Below are positions 45,728 to 57,891 of a DNA stretch of 64,000 nucleotides, in pieces. A model generated the notes under the pieces. The model searched no databases. It saw only the letters and a program-made list of their open reading frames with translations, and had not been told where the DNA came from. The stretch spans positions 150,359 through 214,358 of the forward strand of contig NHZP01000076.1 in NCBI GenBank assembly GCA_003313425.1. The letters run 5' to 3'. Position numbers and translations under genes: made by a program. This DNA comes from Pseudopyrenochaeta lycopersici (taxonomy: Eukaryota; Ascomycota; Dothideomycetes; Pleosporales; Pseudopyrenochaetaceae). Numbering within the stretch: position 1 is the stretch's first letter; every line of letters starts with the position of its first letter.

Positions 45728-47399
45728 CGAGGCCGAGGCAGAGGCAGAGCACGGACTGCAGCATATCGCCCGCCTATTCCCCTGGCATGGTAGGCAGAGG
45801 CTAGCAGCTAGGAGGCTCTGGAAGCTTCTCTCGTACCACCAGGATAGCAGCGACAGCCAGGTAGCTCAAGATCAGCAGAAGTACGTGCTGCGCCTGTTTG
45901 AGGAGCTGATCTGCCAGGAGGTTGTCCACCAGCCGTTTGAGAGCGGCGTTGTACACTTCCTTGCTGTGCTAGGTATCAATCCAGAGACGCTGCGGCTGCG
46001 TAGGGCAGCAGAGTATTCGACACTGCTTGGCTCGCTTGTGTACTGCGTGAGGGTAATAGCAGCTGAGGCCTTCCTGCCCTCCGCGCAGCGCAGTAATCAA
46101 GGCGCTACAGAGACGCTGGTACTACTGCAGAAGCGAGCTAGGCACCTTGTAGACGGCTCGCACAGCCCAATGAGCACAATGCTAAGCCTGCTAGCATACG
46201 CTAAGTTTATCTCACAACGGACGCCTGGCAGCATTGCAGGTAGTATGTGGTGGTCAGCTAATCGGCAGACGTTCTTTATTAAGGGCCGTCCTGTTGCGCT
46301 GGCGCAGCTCTGCGCGATGGCGCAGGGTATTGTAGCAGAGGCTGCGCAGGTACTGTGGGAGCAGGTGCTCTGGGTACAGCAGGAGCAGGAGCAGGAGCAG
46401 GAGGAGAGGGCGAAGCAGCAGCAGCAGCAGCAGCAGACAGCTAGCAGCCCGCCACCTCTTAATCTCGCAGCAATCCAAGACGACGTAAGTATAGTACGGC
46501 GTGGGCTCTCGTTTCTCTCAGCAGCACGCCTGCAGGAGGGCGAGCAGTGGATGCTGCAGCAGCTGTCAACTACGCCAGCAGGCCAGCGCTTATATAAGCA
46601 GCAGAAGGGGGTAGCAAGCGAGCAGCAGGAGGACGCGCAGCAGCCAGTACAGTGGAACAGACCCAGGGTGCGGCAGCACCTACGCCAGATTAATCGCTTT
46701 CTTGACCTACTCTGCCTCGCGGTCCACATAACAGGCGGCCAGCCAGCGCGTGGGTCTGAGCTGCTCTCAGTTCGGTGGCGGAACGGGGTGCTTCAGGATC
46801 GCAACCTCTACGTAATTGATGGGCAGGTAACGCTAGTAACGCGCTACCACAAGACGCAGGCGCAGTGGGATTAGCCTAAGGTAGTAGCGCGCTTCCTGCC
46901 AGAGGCAGTAGGGCAGCTAATTGCGGCGTACCTGCTCTACGCACGGCCACTGCGGGCGATGCTGCTCAGCGGGCTGGGGAAGCAGGCGTCAGCGCACACG
47001 ACTGACTATCTCTGGGCTAATGAGCAGGGCCCGTGGGAGACAGATCAATTAACGCGTGTGATGGCGGCTGAGTCAGCAGCCTGGCTGGGCACGCGGTTGA
47101 CAACGCAGGACTACCGCCATACTGCTGTAGGGATTGGGAGGGAGGTAGTAGGCGAGCGGTTTGCTGCCAGCTATCGCGCAGAGCTAGCTCAAGGTAGGAC
47201 AGCAGAGGAGGCAGAGGCAGGCAGCGAGGACGATGGCGAGGATCCGCTTGAGCTACAGAACGGGCGGACGACAGCGATTGGCATGGTAGCGTACGCTGTG
47301 CAGGCTGATCTGGTGCAGGGGCTCAGCGCGCGGTCAATTGACGTGTTCCGCACGCTGAGCTGTACGTGGCACGCGTTTCTTGGCTTCGCAGAGGCAGGG

Positions 47400-47522
47400 A
47401 CAGGAGTAGGAGCAGGGGCAGGAGTAGGAGCAGGGGCAGGAGTAGGAGCAGGGGCAGGAGTAGGAGCAGGGGCAGGAGTAGGAGCAGGGGCAGGAGTAGG
47501 AGCAGGGGCAGGAGCAGGGGCA
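47400..47522 (+). repeat. 18-bp minisatellite coding Gly-Val-Gly-Ala-Gly-Ala
   Basis: Six and a half units of GGAGTAGGAGCAGGGGCA follow each other almost perfectly inside copy 2, between the recombinase-like and helicase parts. Copy 1 has no such array. Confidence 0.95.
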
Positions 47523-49259
47523 GAGAAAGAGAAGCAGCAGGAGAAGCAGGTATCAAAGCGGAAATAGGGGGGAGGCGTTACTGAGCAGGCGCAGGATAGT
47601 AGCGAGCACAGCCGCAGGCAGAAGAGGGTAAGGGTAGGTGAGGAGGGTACCGCGGCTGAAGCAGCAGTATCTGCTCAAGGCAAGGGCAACAAGGAGAGGA
47701 GAGGGCTCGAGGACGCTATTCGACAGGTGCTCTGTCTCTCAGCCAATCATCTAGTCAAGTACAAGTCAGCTACACAGGAAATTGCACTACAGGCTGTTGT
47801 ACGAGGGCTCAGTCCGCTGGTAGTAGTACTACCAACAGGCGGAGGTAAGACGCTACTCGCATTTGCTCCAGCAGTACTTGAGCAGCAGCAGGCAGAACAG
47901 AAGGCAGAGATAGGTAGTATTACGATCTTTGTCGTACCATATCGCGCACTAATCTAGGATATGCTCGTACGGCTTAGGCAGGCAGGTATTAAGGCAGCTG
48001 AGTGGAAGGTAGGGGTTGAGGGCGACTATCAGAACCGCCGGACGCTAGCTACTATTATAGTAGTTAGCGCTGATCACGTAGGGAGTAGCAGCAGGCAGTT
48101 TCTCTCATACGCCAGCTTACTTGCACGGCAGGGAGTGCTACAGCGGGTAGTAGTTGATGAGTCGCATGTTGTTATCACAGCAGACTCGTGGCGGACAAAG
48201 CTGCAGAGGCTAAAGGATCTTCGGCTACTGCCGTGCCAGCAGGTACTACTTACAGCTACGTTACCGCCGTCGCAGGAGAGGCAGCTACAGGAGGTAATGT
48301 TAATGCGCGGAGCAACAATTATCCGCGCAGAGACAACGCAGCGACGTAGGACGCAGTACACAGTAGTTCGCTGCAGGCGTAAGGTAGAGCTACAAGAGAC
48401 GGCTGTAGAGCTCGCGCGCAGGCTGATAGATGAGGCAAGGTTACTTAGTGGCGCGCAGGTAGCAGAGGTAGCAGTAGGACGAGAGGTAGCAAGAGCGAAA
48501 GGGGTCGTGTACTGTCGCAGCAAGGCGCTGTGTGAGCAGCTAGCAGGGCGGCTAGGCTGCGTAGCGTACCACGCAGGCATGCCCGAGCGCGCAGAGGTGC
48601 TAGAGAGGTGGAGGCAGTCAGGAGGGCTGATTACGTGCACGTCAGCGCTCGGAGTAGGAGTGGATATCGCGCAGGTGCTCTTCACGCTGCATGTAGAGAG
48701 GCCGTGGGGGATGGTTGATTTTGTGCAGGAGAGCGGGCGAGCGCGAGGGGCAGGCAAGGCAGTGATTCTAGTGGTGCAAGGACAGCAGTGCCAGAAAGCT
48801 GAGGCAGAGGCAGAGGCAGAGGCAGAGGCAGAGGAGCAGCAACCGATGAACGATAGCGAGGTAATGGACGCGTTTATCAGCACAGTAGGTTGTCGAAGAG
48901 CAGTAATGAGTTAGTATATAGACGGCAGGCGATTATCTTGCAGACAGCTACAGGCAAGAGCAAATACAGGAGTAGACGGCGCAGCAGACGGCGCAGCAGA
49001 AGGCGCAGAGATAGCGTTCTGCGATAACTGTAAGGAGCAGGAGTATGGAGGGCAGAAACAGTGGCAGGACGAGGAGCAGGTACAGGCGAGGCAGGAGCAG
49101 GTAGTACGGGCGAAGCTCGATGAGCTATCGCAGACGACGTGTCCATACTGCTGGGGTATGTTGCATGAAGTATTCAGGAGGGAGGAGGGCAAGGTGGCAG
49201 TACAGCAGGAGGAAGAGGAGGAGGAGTATGAGGCAGGGCAGCAAGAGGAGGAAGAGGCG

Positions 49260-49440
49260 GAGCAACAGACTGAGCAGCAAGCTGAGCAGCAAGCTGAGCG
49301 GCAGGCCGAGCAGCAGACTGAGCTGCAGACTGAGCAGCAGACTGAGCAGCAGACTGAGCAGCAGGCTGAGCAGCAGGCTGAGCAGCAGGCCAAGCAGCAG
49401 GCCGAGCAGCAGGCCAAGCAGCAGGCCGAGCAAGAGCTCG
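49260..49440 (+). repeat. Gln/Glu/Ala-coding 12-bp repeats
   Basis: Tandem CAGCAGGCTGAG-type units encode repeating Glu-Gln-Gln-Ala/Thr in the C-terminal part of copy 2. Copy 1 has a comparable run at 33450-33610 and copy 3 starts inside its own (62150). It probably forms a long charged helix. Confidence 0.8.
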
Positions 49441-49920
49441 AGCAGAGAGAGCGCGAGGCGGCAGTACATAGTCTGTGGCAGTGTCCGCGGCTTGGGCAGG
49501 AGGGGTTGCAGGATATAGAGGAGCTGCGGAGCAGGGTAAGGTATAAAAAGGAGGTTCAAACGTGCTGGAAGTGTAGGATAATAGAGTATCTCTGCGGCAG
49601 AACGCAGGGTAGTAAGCAGAGCAGCAAGCAGAGCAGTAAGCAGAGTAGTAGGCAGGCAGATTGCGCATAGCCGAACGTAGCGATAGCAGTACTATATAGG
49701 CTACAAGTAGCAGCAGAGGCAAAAGCAAAGCTAGAGGTAGGTAGAGGAATTTAAGATAGTAGGCTTTGGGAGGTAGGATATCGAGGGCAGGTAGATAGTA
49801 AGGAGGAGCTAGGTAGATGGATAGGAGAGGTATATCAAGATAAGCGGATTTTTAAGCATATTACTAGTAAAGGAGTAGCTAGTATTATATATAGTATCTT
49901 AGAAGAGGAAAGAAAGAAAT

Positions 49921-52095
49921 AGATATAATTTATATAGTATTTATAAAAGAATAGTTAACTAGTTTAAATAAGAAAAAAGAAGAAGAAAGTAAAGTAATTT
50001 CATATAAGATATTAGAAAGAGAGTAAATAATAGATAGCTGTATTTAATAAGAAAAAGAAGAAAGAGAGTAAAGTAATTTAATATAAGATATTAGAAAGAA
50101 AGTTAAGAATAGCTAGCTACTTTAAATAATATATAGAATAGCTATAATTAGGTTAATTTTTAGAAAAGTTAAGTTTATATATAAGTTTTAGTAGAAAATA
50201 CTATATAAATAATAACAGTAAGAAGCTATAGTATATAAAACTATTCTAGAAATATAGTAGTATAACTTTTATAGTAGTATAATAAAACGTTATTAGAATA
50301 TAATAGTTAAAAGATAAAAAGAAAAGAAGAAGAAAAGTATTAGACTTAATAATTAATAATATTATAGTAAAGAATAGTTTTTAAAGTAGAGTAGATAAAA
50401 TAGTAGTAAAGAAGAATATAGTAAGTAAAGTAGTAGTAAGTAAAGCAGAAGTAAGTAAAGTAGAAGATAAAATAGTAGTATATAAGATAGTAGAAAGTAA
50501 GATAGTAGAAAATAAGATAGTAAGTCAAAGTATAGCTAAAGTAGTAGTAAGTAAAAGAGCAGATAATATAGTAGTAGGTAATATAGTAGATAAAGTAGTA
50601 GATAAGAAAGTAGTAGGTAAAGTAGTTAATAAGTAAGTAGGTAAAATAAAAGTATATAAAGTAGTAGTAAAAGAAGTAAAAGTAAATAATAGGTTAGGAG
50701 TATTAATAGGAAAAAAGAAGAAAAAAGTAAAATAATTAAAATATAGTATAAGGACAAGTAAATAATAAGTAATTATAATGAAAAGAAAGAGGTTAAAAAG
50801 AGTAAAGTAATAAAAGATAAGTTAAAAAGTATAAAGTAATAAAATAGAGGTTAAAGAAGAATAGATAGTAAGTAAGTAGTATTACTTAGAAAAAAAAAGA
50901 TAGTATAATAATATAAAAGAGTATAGTATGTAGAGTTATTATAAGTAATAGAGTAGATAGTATAGTAGAAGTAATATTATAAAAGTTCCGAATTTAAAAA
51001 GAATAAAATAGTAGGAATAGTTTTAAAGTTAATAAGAATAATTAAAGTAGGTAGTAAGTAGTTAAAGACTAAGTAGTAAATAGTTTTATAAAAAAAACAA
51101 AAGTAAAGTAATATAATATAATAGAGAAGAATAGTAAGTTATAAGTAATAGAGTAGGTAGTATAGTAGAAGTAGTAAAATTAAGATTTAGAATTTTAAGA
51201 AAATAGGAAAGTAGAAATAGTTTTAAATTTATTAAGAAATATTATTTAAAGTTAGTATAAGTACACAGTAGTAGGTAGAAAGTAGTTTTATGTTATTAAG
51301 GGTAAAAAAAGGAAAGTAATAGAATATAGTATAAGAGTAGAAAGATAGTAGGTATATAGTTTATAGTTTTAGTTAGTTAAAAAAGAGATTAGTAATTTAA
51401 TATAGTATAGAAGTAATAGTATAGAAGTAATAGTATAGAAGTAATAGTATAGAAGTAATAGTATAGAGGTAGATAAATAGTAAGGTTTTAGTAAGTAGTA
51501 TTATAGAGAAAAGAAAAAGAAGAGTAAAGTAATTATATAAAGTATTAAGGGAGATAAATAGTAGGGATTCGCTAACTAGTTTTATAGGAGTAAGAGTTAG
51601 GAGAGTAAAGTAATAGAATATAGTATAGAGAGAGAAAGACAGTAGAGATTTGCTAACTAGTTTTATAGAGATAAGAGTTAGGAGAGCGAAGTAATACGAT
51701 AGAGTATAGAGAGAGAAAGATAGTAGAGATTTAGTAACCAGTTTTATAGAGTTATAAAAGAGGAGAGTAAAGTAATATAATATAGTATAGAGAGAGTAAG
51801 GTAGTAGGGGTTCGGTAACTGGTTTTATAGGGTAAGAAAGGAGGGAGTAAAGTAATAAGGTATAGTATAAAGAGGGAAAGATAGCAGAGATTCGCTAAGG
51901 GGTTTTATTTAGGCAAGAAAGAGGAGAGCAAAGCGATAGAATATAGTATTAAAGAAAGATAGTAGGGATTCGGTAACCGCTTTAAATAGGAAAAAGAAAG
52001 AGGAGAGCAAAGCGATAGAATATAGTATAGAGGGAGAAAGAAAGTAAGGTTTAGCTAACCGCTTTTATAAGGAAAAGAGAAGAGGAGAGCGAAGC
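49921..52095 (+). repeat. cytosine-poor 3' tail of helicase copy 2
   Basis: Aligns with the tail of copy 1 (34094-36560) over its first 1.6 kb with scattered substitutions. It then enters a shorter version of the same 70-90-bp array (GATTCGCTAAC, TTTTATAG, AGAGGAGAG) from about 51540. Cytosine is again rare on the plus strand. No coding capacity. Confidence 0.8.
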
Positions 52096-52107
52096 GATAC
52101 GATATAG

Positions 52108-52153
52108 TAGGGGTAGGGTTATGGTTATAGTTATGGTTATGGGTATGGGTATA

Positions 52154-52188
<35 letters not shown>

Positions 52189-52196
52189 AGGTATAA

Positions 52197-52236
<40 letters not shown>

Positions 52237-52240
52237 TGGA
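52108..52240 (+). repeat. GGGTAT hexamer tract
   Basis: About twenty units of GGGTAT with GGTTAT and GGTATA variants, starting GGGGTAGGGTTATGG. It resembles a variant telomere repeat and closes the tail of copy 2. Confidence 0.85.
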
Positions 52241-52245
52241 AGGCC

Positions 52246-52918
52246 TAATTTGGGCTTGAGGTTAGGATAAAAGTTGCAGAGTTTTATATTTGAAATGTTC
52301 AAAACTAGCTAAGAATTCAATGTGTCGCTATTCTTTAGGCACAATACACTGTAGTAGTGGAGATATAGCTTTCGAAAGGCGAAGGTGTTGATATTTGACT
52401 CCTAATTCGGCCAGGCTCACTCGCGAGCCGCACTAACCTAATTAAGGTTTTTTTGGAAACGTCGAGGAGCAACGTCTAGTGGACTGATAGTCGCATAAAA
52501 AAGGCTGTGGACGCTAGAACTACACTCCATGCTTCTCTTTATGCTATGTAGACATCCCAATCCGCACCGTAGGTGCAGCTGGAAGGAGGCACGGTGCTAG
52601 TAGTCTACAAGGAGAGACGCTAGCCGGATTAGGTTTTTTTTAGAATCCTGTCTTTAAGCCCTCTATAGGACTCGCAAGAGAGGTATAGTAGTAGCAGAAC
52701 GTGCCTAAGGGATACCACAATACCCTTCCACGCGCACAACGACTGGGATAGTAGTAAGTACAAAAGTTCGCGGAATCTTAGAGATGAGAGGTGTGATAAA
52801 GTAATGTAATGCGCGACATGATAGGTTGTGTGGCTTCATAATGTAAGCCACATTACAAGGCAGTTCCACAGTCAGATGTTAAAGACTCAGGAGTTCTTGC
52901 TATCATTATTCCTACATC
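52246..52918. other. intergenic, no gene seen
   Basis: Contains a near-duplicate AT motif (TAATTAAGGTTTTTTT near 52438 and GGATTAGGTTTTTTTT near 52626) and an inverted repeat TGTGGCTT...AAGCCACA at 52829-52853, just before the relic that begins at 52919. Confidence 0.4.
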
Positions 52919-55900
52919 ATGCCTAGTAGCCCTCCCTCCAAAAAGGCTGGCGGTAGGCCGAGGAAATATTACACTACCGCAGCAGCAGTAGAAGCCAAGA
53001 AGGAGAGTAATTAACGACGATATCAGCGTACACGCCAACACACGGGTCCGACAGACTTTATAGCATATAAGCCTTTGCTTCCGGTTGATGTGCCTACGGA
53101 AACCCCACCAGAGCTTGGTCTCAGGACCGGCGCCAACGTCCCCATTCCTTAAGAGCACGACGGCCAACAAAGCGATGTGCCGTCTCACGCGTAAGCAGAA
53201 CACGAACAACTATCCCTATTCTTAACTAGCGAGGAAGAAGGGCTAGTTACTATGCAGATTGAGTAAGTACGGGCTAAAGAGCTTAAGTATAACGTCGAGC
53301 AAGATGAATATAAGGCTGCCATCTTGCAACAACTTAACGAAATAGATACGAGGACTGCGAAAATTCTAATAGAAATGCAGCATAGCGAGAGTAGAGGCCA
53401 ATTAGGCGCTGGCGGCTTCCCAGGAGGTTTAATAGATACTAAGAGGCGTATATGTGGTTTAGGAGCGTCGCTAAGTCCAGAGACAGAAAATTCAGGCGAC
53501 CCGTCCGAAGGTCAAGTAGATAACCATAAACCAGGTCTTACTTTTACTAGGCTGGTAGGCAAAGATGTAGCGGAAGATAGAACTAGCGTATGCAACTCGT
53601 ATCAGTCAGGTCTATCTACAGGCACTTACTACTTTAATAAGGCTGGAAGGCAGGCACCCAGTCAGCGCAGCCCGCCTACTTTAGCGTGGTCGAAGCGGGG
53701 GGATAGTAGGCAAAGCGCTCTGTTCCTAGCCCAAAAGAACACTCTTCTCTCTTAGATAAGACCTCCGCTAGGAAGCCTATTAGCCGACGGCGAACCGTTT
53801 CAACCAGTCGCCCAAAGATCTCCAAGCGTCGCTACACGTTCACCCTTGTGTCTATCTATAACCACTTCACGTTCAAACTTCACCCTATCTACAGCTACCA
53901 CCCTAACCTTAAGGCGGGCCGCAACCACGACTCCTGCCGCATCTCTAGAACTATCAGAACGGACCGCTGTTAAGCTTACAAAGCAGCTTAGGCGTTTCTA
54001 TGGTTGCACACATAAGCAGCATGGTAAGGCGGACTAGTTACATCGACGGCATTATTAACGTTCTAACGTGCATTCCGCATGCTCTTCCCTTAGGCAGCTT
54101 ACTACTCACATCCGCGGAGACTACAACGGGGCAACAACCCTCCTAGACGTTCTTGGCAGCTCTAAGTTAATAAAGCCGGCAGATGTACGCGGCGTTAACT
54201 GCTAAGGCGCCTTTGAAGGCACAATTACAGTAGCTGTGGCGCAAAATAGTAATAGTAATCTGCCTCTAAACTTATGTCTATCACAACACTACTTAAAAAG
54301 TACTAAGGATCGCGCCGCTGAGACTACTTTTAACATTAACAGTATCTGCTGCTTCCCTAGCAGCCTAGGTGTCGCTCGACAGGGAATTAACTAGCTCGCC
54401 AGGCCTTACCCCTTCCTAAACTTTAACGCAGACGTGTATTTTAGCTTAAAGGTTCCTAACTGCAACTAACGTAGAGACTTGGTTAAGAAGCATGTTCTGC
54501 TCCATAAGATTCCCTATTACTGCTTTGGCTCGGTGATTAGAATAGAATCGCTTTTCCTTTACATTTTCTTCCCTGCCCTCTACGTAGAAAGCATATATAA
54601 GTATACTACCTACCTTAGCGACTAAGATCAGCAGCTCTAGTACAACGCAATCCTTAGCCCTGCTCTGAAGAAGACGATCAGATGTGCAAACATCCTACAG
54701 CATTATCCCGCTTCTGCACACATCGTTAGCCTAGACTCAACCGCGCTGTCTGCTGAGAGTTTTGCCCGGAAAGACTCTGCTCAGGAGCAGCTTCTGACGT
54801 ACGCGCTATAGCCACGGCATCTCGACCTACTCTGGGACTGTATCCTTGAGGCTATCGCAAGTAATCCTGGCTTTAGTTAATTTGAAGGCGCTACTCTGTT
54901 CCTGAATGCAAAGAATACTAAGCTAGAGTACATGGACGCTAGTCTCAGCTTGGCGTACGGGCGTTGGGAGCAGTGCTGGTCTAAGGCTACCGATCCGCAG
55001 TTCTACAGTAAGGATTGTACCTTTATAGACCTTGGGAAATAAGTTACCTTAGAGGACAGCGCTCTCCTGTACGACTTAATCTCCGAAGACTATAAGGCTA
55101 AGGTGTACCTATAGAGGAAGTGTTGCCTTGAAGCCTACGCTCAGACTTAAGAAACGGTTAACGCTAACAGGAGTCAGACAAAAAGCGGTCCCAGATGCAC
55201 TACATATCCTTAGGCTATAATGCGAGACACCATAGGCCAAACGCTATTTGCCACACCGCATAGGAAGGAAAGCACAGACGGTTTAATATACTCTCAGTTC
55301 TATAGGCTAGTCAAGACGCCGTTCGACACGTCCAAGACGTACGTGTTCAACAATAAGTCTCTCGAGAATCTTACGCTAGATCCTGGGTATGTCTAGTCTC
55401 TCTAGCAAGAAGGCGGAGGCATCTCGTTCTCTAAGGCTGTCTGCGAGTTTGCCTATCTTCACAGCAAAAAGCAGGCCCATGCAAATCTTACCGACAATCG
55501 CTGGAAGTTGTATAGAATTAGGGAGGAGCACTGCATTTCATTAACGATAATAGAGGACGTCTGTAAGCAGTAGCGCCAATGGGACCTTTATGACGACTCA
55601 ATCGACGATACTAACACTCTACCTCCATACTACGTAGTCCTGACGCAAGACCTCCTTAGGTTCCTCTACGCTCAGATAAATAAGTACTGTTTTCTTTTTA
55701 AGTATATCCTCGCGCACGCGGCAAGGACATACTCGCTACCTGAGACTATTGTTATGGTTGTGGCCCTGCGAGCACTCTAGTTTTATTACAGCAGCAATTT
55801 ACTCTAGCAAGAATCGCTGCTCTACAAGGATTACTAGGAGCATACCCGTAGACAGAAGATTATAGTTAAGGAAGGTCTTAGGTTGCAGGACAGCATAGAA

Positions 55901-57223
55901 CAATATAGTGTTAGCTAGTTCTTGCCTAAGTTTAACTGGGCAACCTAGCAGTTAGCTCCACCGCACGGGGATAATATGTTAGTTAGGAATCTGCTCATAC
56001 ATACGGAGTACAAGCGGAGATGGCGGGCAGTCAAGGATCTGCGCGATGTTTACATTCGCTTCAACCAAGCTAAGGCATAGTATGATCGGTACAATGTCAG
56101 CCAGAACCTAAGACTACTAGCCAAGTGACTCGAGTACCTCCATATCCTCAACCTGCAGCAGTTTAATTCGGACTTGTGGAAGGCTATACTAAAAACTAAC
56201 AAGCGCTACCCTGAGCTTGCACCAGAAGCGATCCAGCAGGACGGCGAAGTAGAGTACTGCTACTAAGGCATAAAAGAGATGTTCTTTGTCAATGGTGTCG
56301 CCAGCCCACCCTATTTTATAACAGGAAACAAGATGCGGTTTAAGAAAGTAGCAGATCTGCTTAGCTTTTTATTTCTATAGGACGACGGAGAGGAGCGGCT
56401 AGGTTAGGCTAGTAAACCTTATTAAGCGATTTTACAGAAGAGCTTTAGGTTAATTAAACGACGGCTTAGATATAGGAAGGCGGAACGGTAGCTTAACAAA
56501 TTCTTCCACCTTGTTCGTTTAACGCACTGGGTGCTTCCCTACCTATCAAATGCTGCGCTAATCTCATCAACCAAGACCAGTCGCAGACAAGGCCTAACGC
56601 GGAGAATAATGTGGTTTTCCGCTGTATATGCTAATCCTAACAAAGTTAAGCTTCCATTTCAGTCCATGCCTCATACTATTATCTCCCTTCTTTAGAAGGC
56701 GCGACGGGAGGTGTTTAGAGACGGCTAGAATACACAGGGATAGGAGACATCTGAGCTCATTAGGGCTTATAAAGCTCAAGGGGTTCGCATCTATAGCTAG
56801 GACGGCGCCGAAGAGTACTAGGTAGCTGGCAAGAGGAGTGCTAGGAAGAAAGGGTTCAAGCTAGTATAGGAGCGGTCGCGGCCCCTAAGACTAATTATGT
56901 TAGAGCGGATTAAGAATAAAAGCCTTAATGAATTAGACGAGCTAATAGTAGAAATCGTGCAAGATTCTAGTAGGGCGGGCAGGAATATTTATAATAAGGG
57001 TGCAAGCAGTTATAACAACAAAAACGAAACTAGCGGCAACTGCTATGCTCCTCCTAGAAGGAGTATAAGAGAGGTATTCACGCGCCAGCTTGGTGTTAAT
57101 AAGAGCAGAGACAATAAGTGCGACGAGGCTATTGGCGAGGGTGGATCAGGTAGTAGTGGCAGTCTTTTCGTGCCATCTTCAAGCAGTGACTAGAAGCAAC
57201 TAGGAGAGTTATTATCTAATTAA
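52919..57223 (+). pseudogene. long unidentified protein relic (about 1,430 codons)
   Basis: One uninterrupted plus-strand frame from ATG 52919 to TAA 57221-57223 contains about 45-55 stops, nearly all TAG or TAA and no frameshift. It starts MPSSPPSKKAGGRPRKYYTT, an AT-hook-like GRPRK followed by a basic stretch, KKES.QRRYQR, then an acidic/Gln-rich helix near 53300. The rest is mixed alpha-helical: RWEQCWSKATDPQFYSKD near 54967, PPHGDNMLVRNLL near 55956, and YRNRWK/RRWRAVKDLRDVYI near 56015. A Ser/Gly-rich end closes it. I do not recognise the family. Size, AT-hook-like start and subtelomere-like setting suggest a DNA-acting protein of another repetitive element. No terminal repeats were found. 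Confidence 0.7.
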
Positions 57224-57719
57224 GATCTTAATCTGAGGTAGAAAGCGCAGAGTTTGATGCGAAACCTAGAAGAGTATTGCAGTAGGGTTGCAGTTTGCGA
57301 TTGCTTAACTATTAAGCCTAGCTATATTTATCGCGTATAGCGAAAATACGTTCTGCTTCAACACAGAACGTAGAGCAGCTGTGCAGCTCTATAAAAGAAC
57401 CTAGAACTAATTTTTCTAAAAAAAAAAAAAAAAGTCTGTCTATAAGCTAGGCTCTGCCCGCGCGCAGAAATAAGTAGTAATAGTCTTTTGCTTTCCTCCG
57501 CTACGACACGACTACGCCAAGAAATGTTCCTAGACTGTTTTAGTACTACAGTTCCTCAGACTATGCAAATAGATATAGATAGAAAGAGCTTTTACCTGTT
57601 CTCTAACTATAGGTAGCTGTTATCTGCAGCTGCGTTTTTAGGACAGGCTCCTAAGTGGCAAAGGCTAAGTCTAACTGGAAAAACCTTGCCAAAGTGCGAG
57701 ATACTGTTGTTGTCCCGCT
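57224..57719. other. non-coding, with a 17-bp poly-A run
   Basis: A run of 17 A lies at 57418-57434. The stretch to 57700 is partly coding-like but broken, and may be the upstream part of the plus-strand relic in the duplicated segment 57720-58045. Nothing else is seen. Confidence 0.4.
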
Positions 57720-57891
57720 GCTGAATGTAAAGGTCTATAGGCAGGATATTTAGGCGCAATCGTCTGCGGCTTATAAAGTCTTTAGGTCTGGTCTTAAGCG
57801 AAGACCACATAAGGAGGATTATCCATAATATGCTTGTAAGACTATGCTGTGTAATTTAAACAGCTACTAGCACGGTAAGAGCTGCAAAAAG

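Larger units (their letters stand above)
44568..49920 (+). pseudogene. OrsD-recombinase-like-RecQ helicase protein, copy 2 (nearly intact)
   Basis: A single frame of about 1,784 codons, broken only by TAG at 45054, 46872, 47565, 47955, 48912 and 49668 and TAA near 49752; comparison with copy 1 or copy 3 shows several are Trp or Gln codons changed at CpA sites. N-terminus: OrsD-type zinc fingers (CREHRYAVYSLDRHL; MQQHINQQHSVKLMRW) and VKVQTFFRERRYVRYF. Central block, codons about 720-910: ARGSELLSVRW (Arg 728), RYHKT (Lys 762), YRHTAVGIGRE (Arg 850) and a Tyr at 909, matching tyrosine-recombinase spacing. RecQ-like helicase: P-loop LPTGGGKTLLA about 1085, VVDESHVV about 1195, LLTATLPP, ITCTSALGVGVDIAQ, QESGRARGAG about 1387. 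C-terminus: CDNC, CPYC, a long Gln/Glu-rich run, CWKC. Probably a nuclear, DNA-acting protein of a repetitive element. Confidence 0.85.

Noticed and set aside
52108..52240. Possible chromosome end.
   Set aside because: The repeat is GGGTAT-type, internal, and followed by more genes; no terminal TTAGGG array is in the window.
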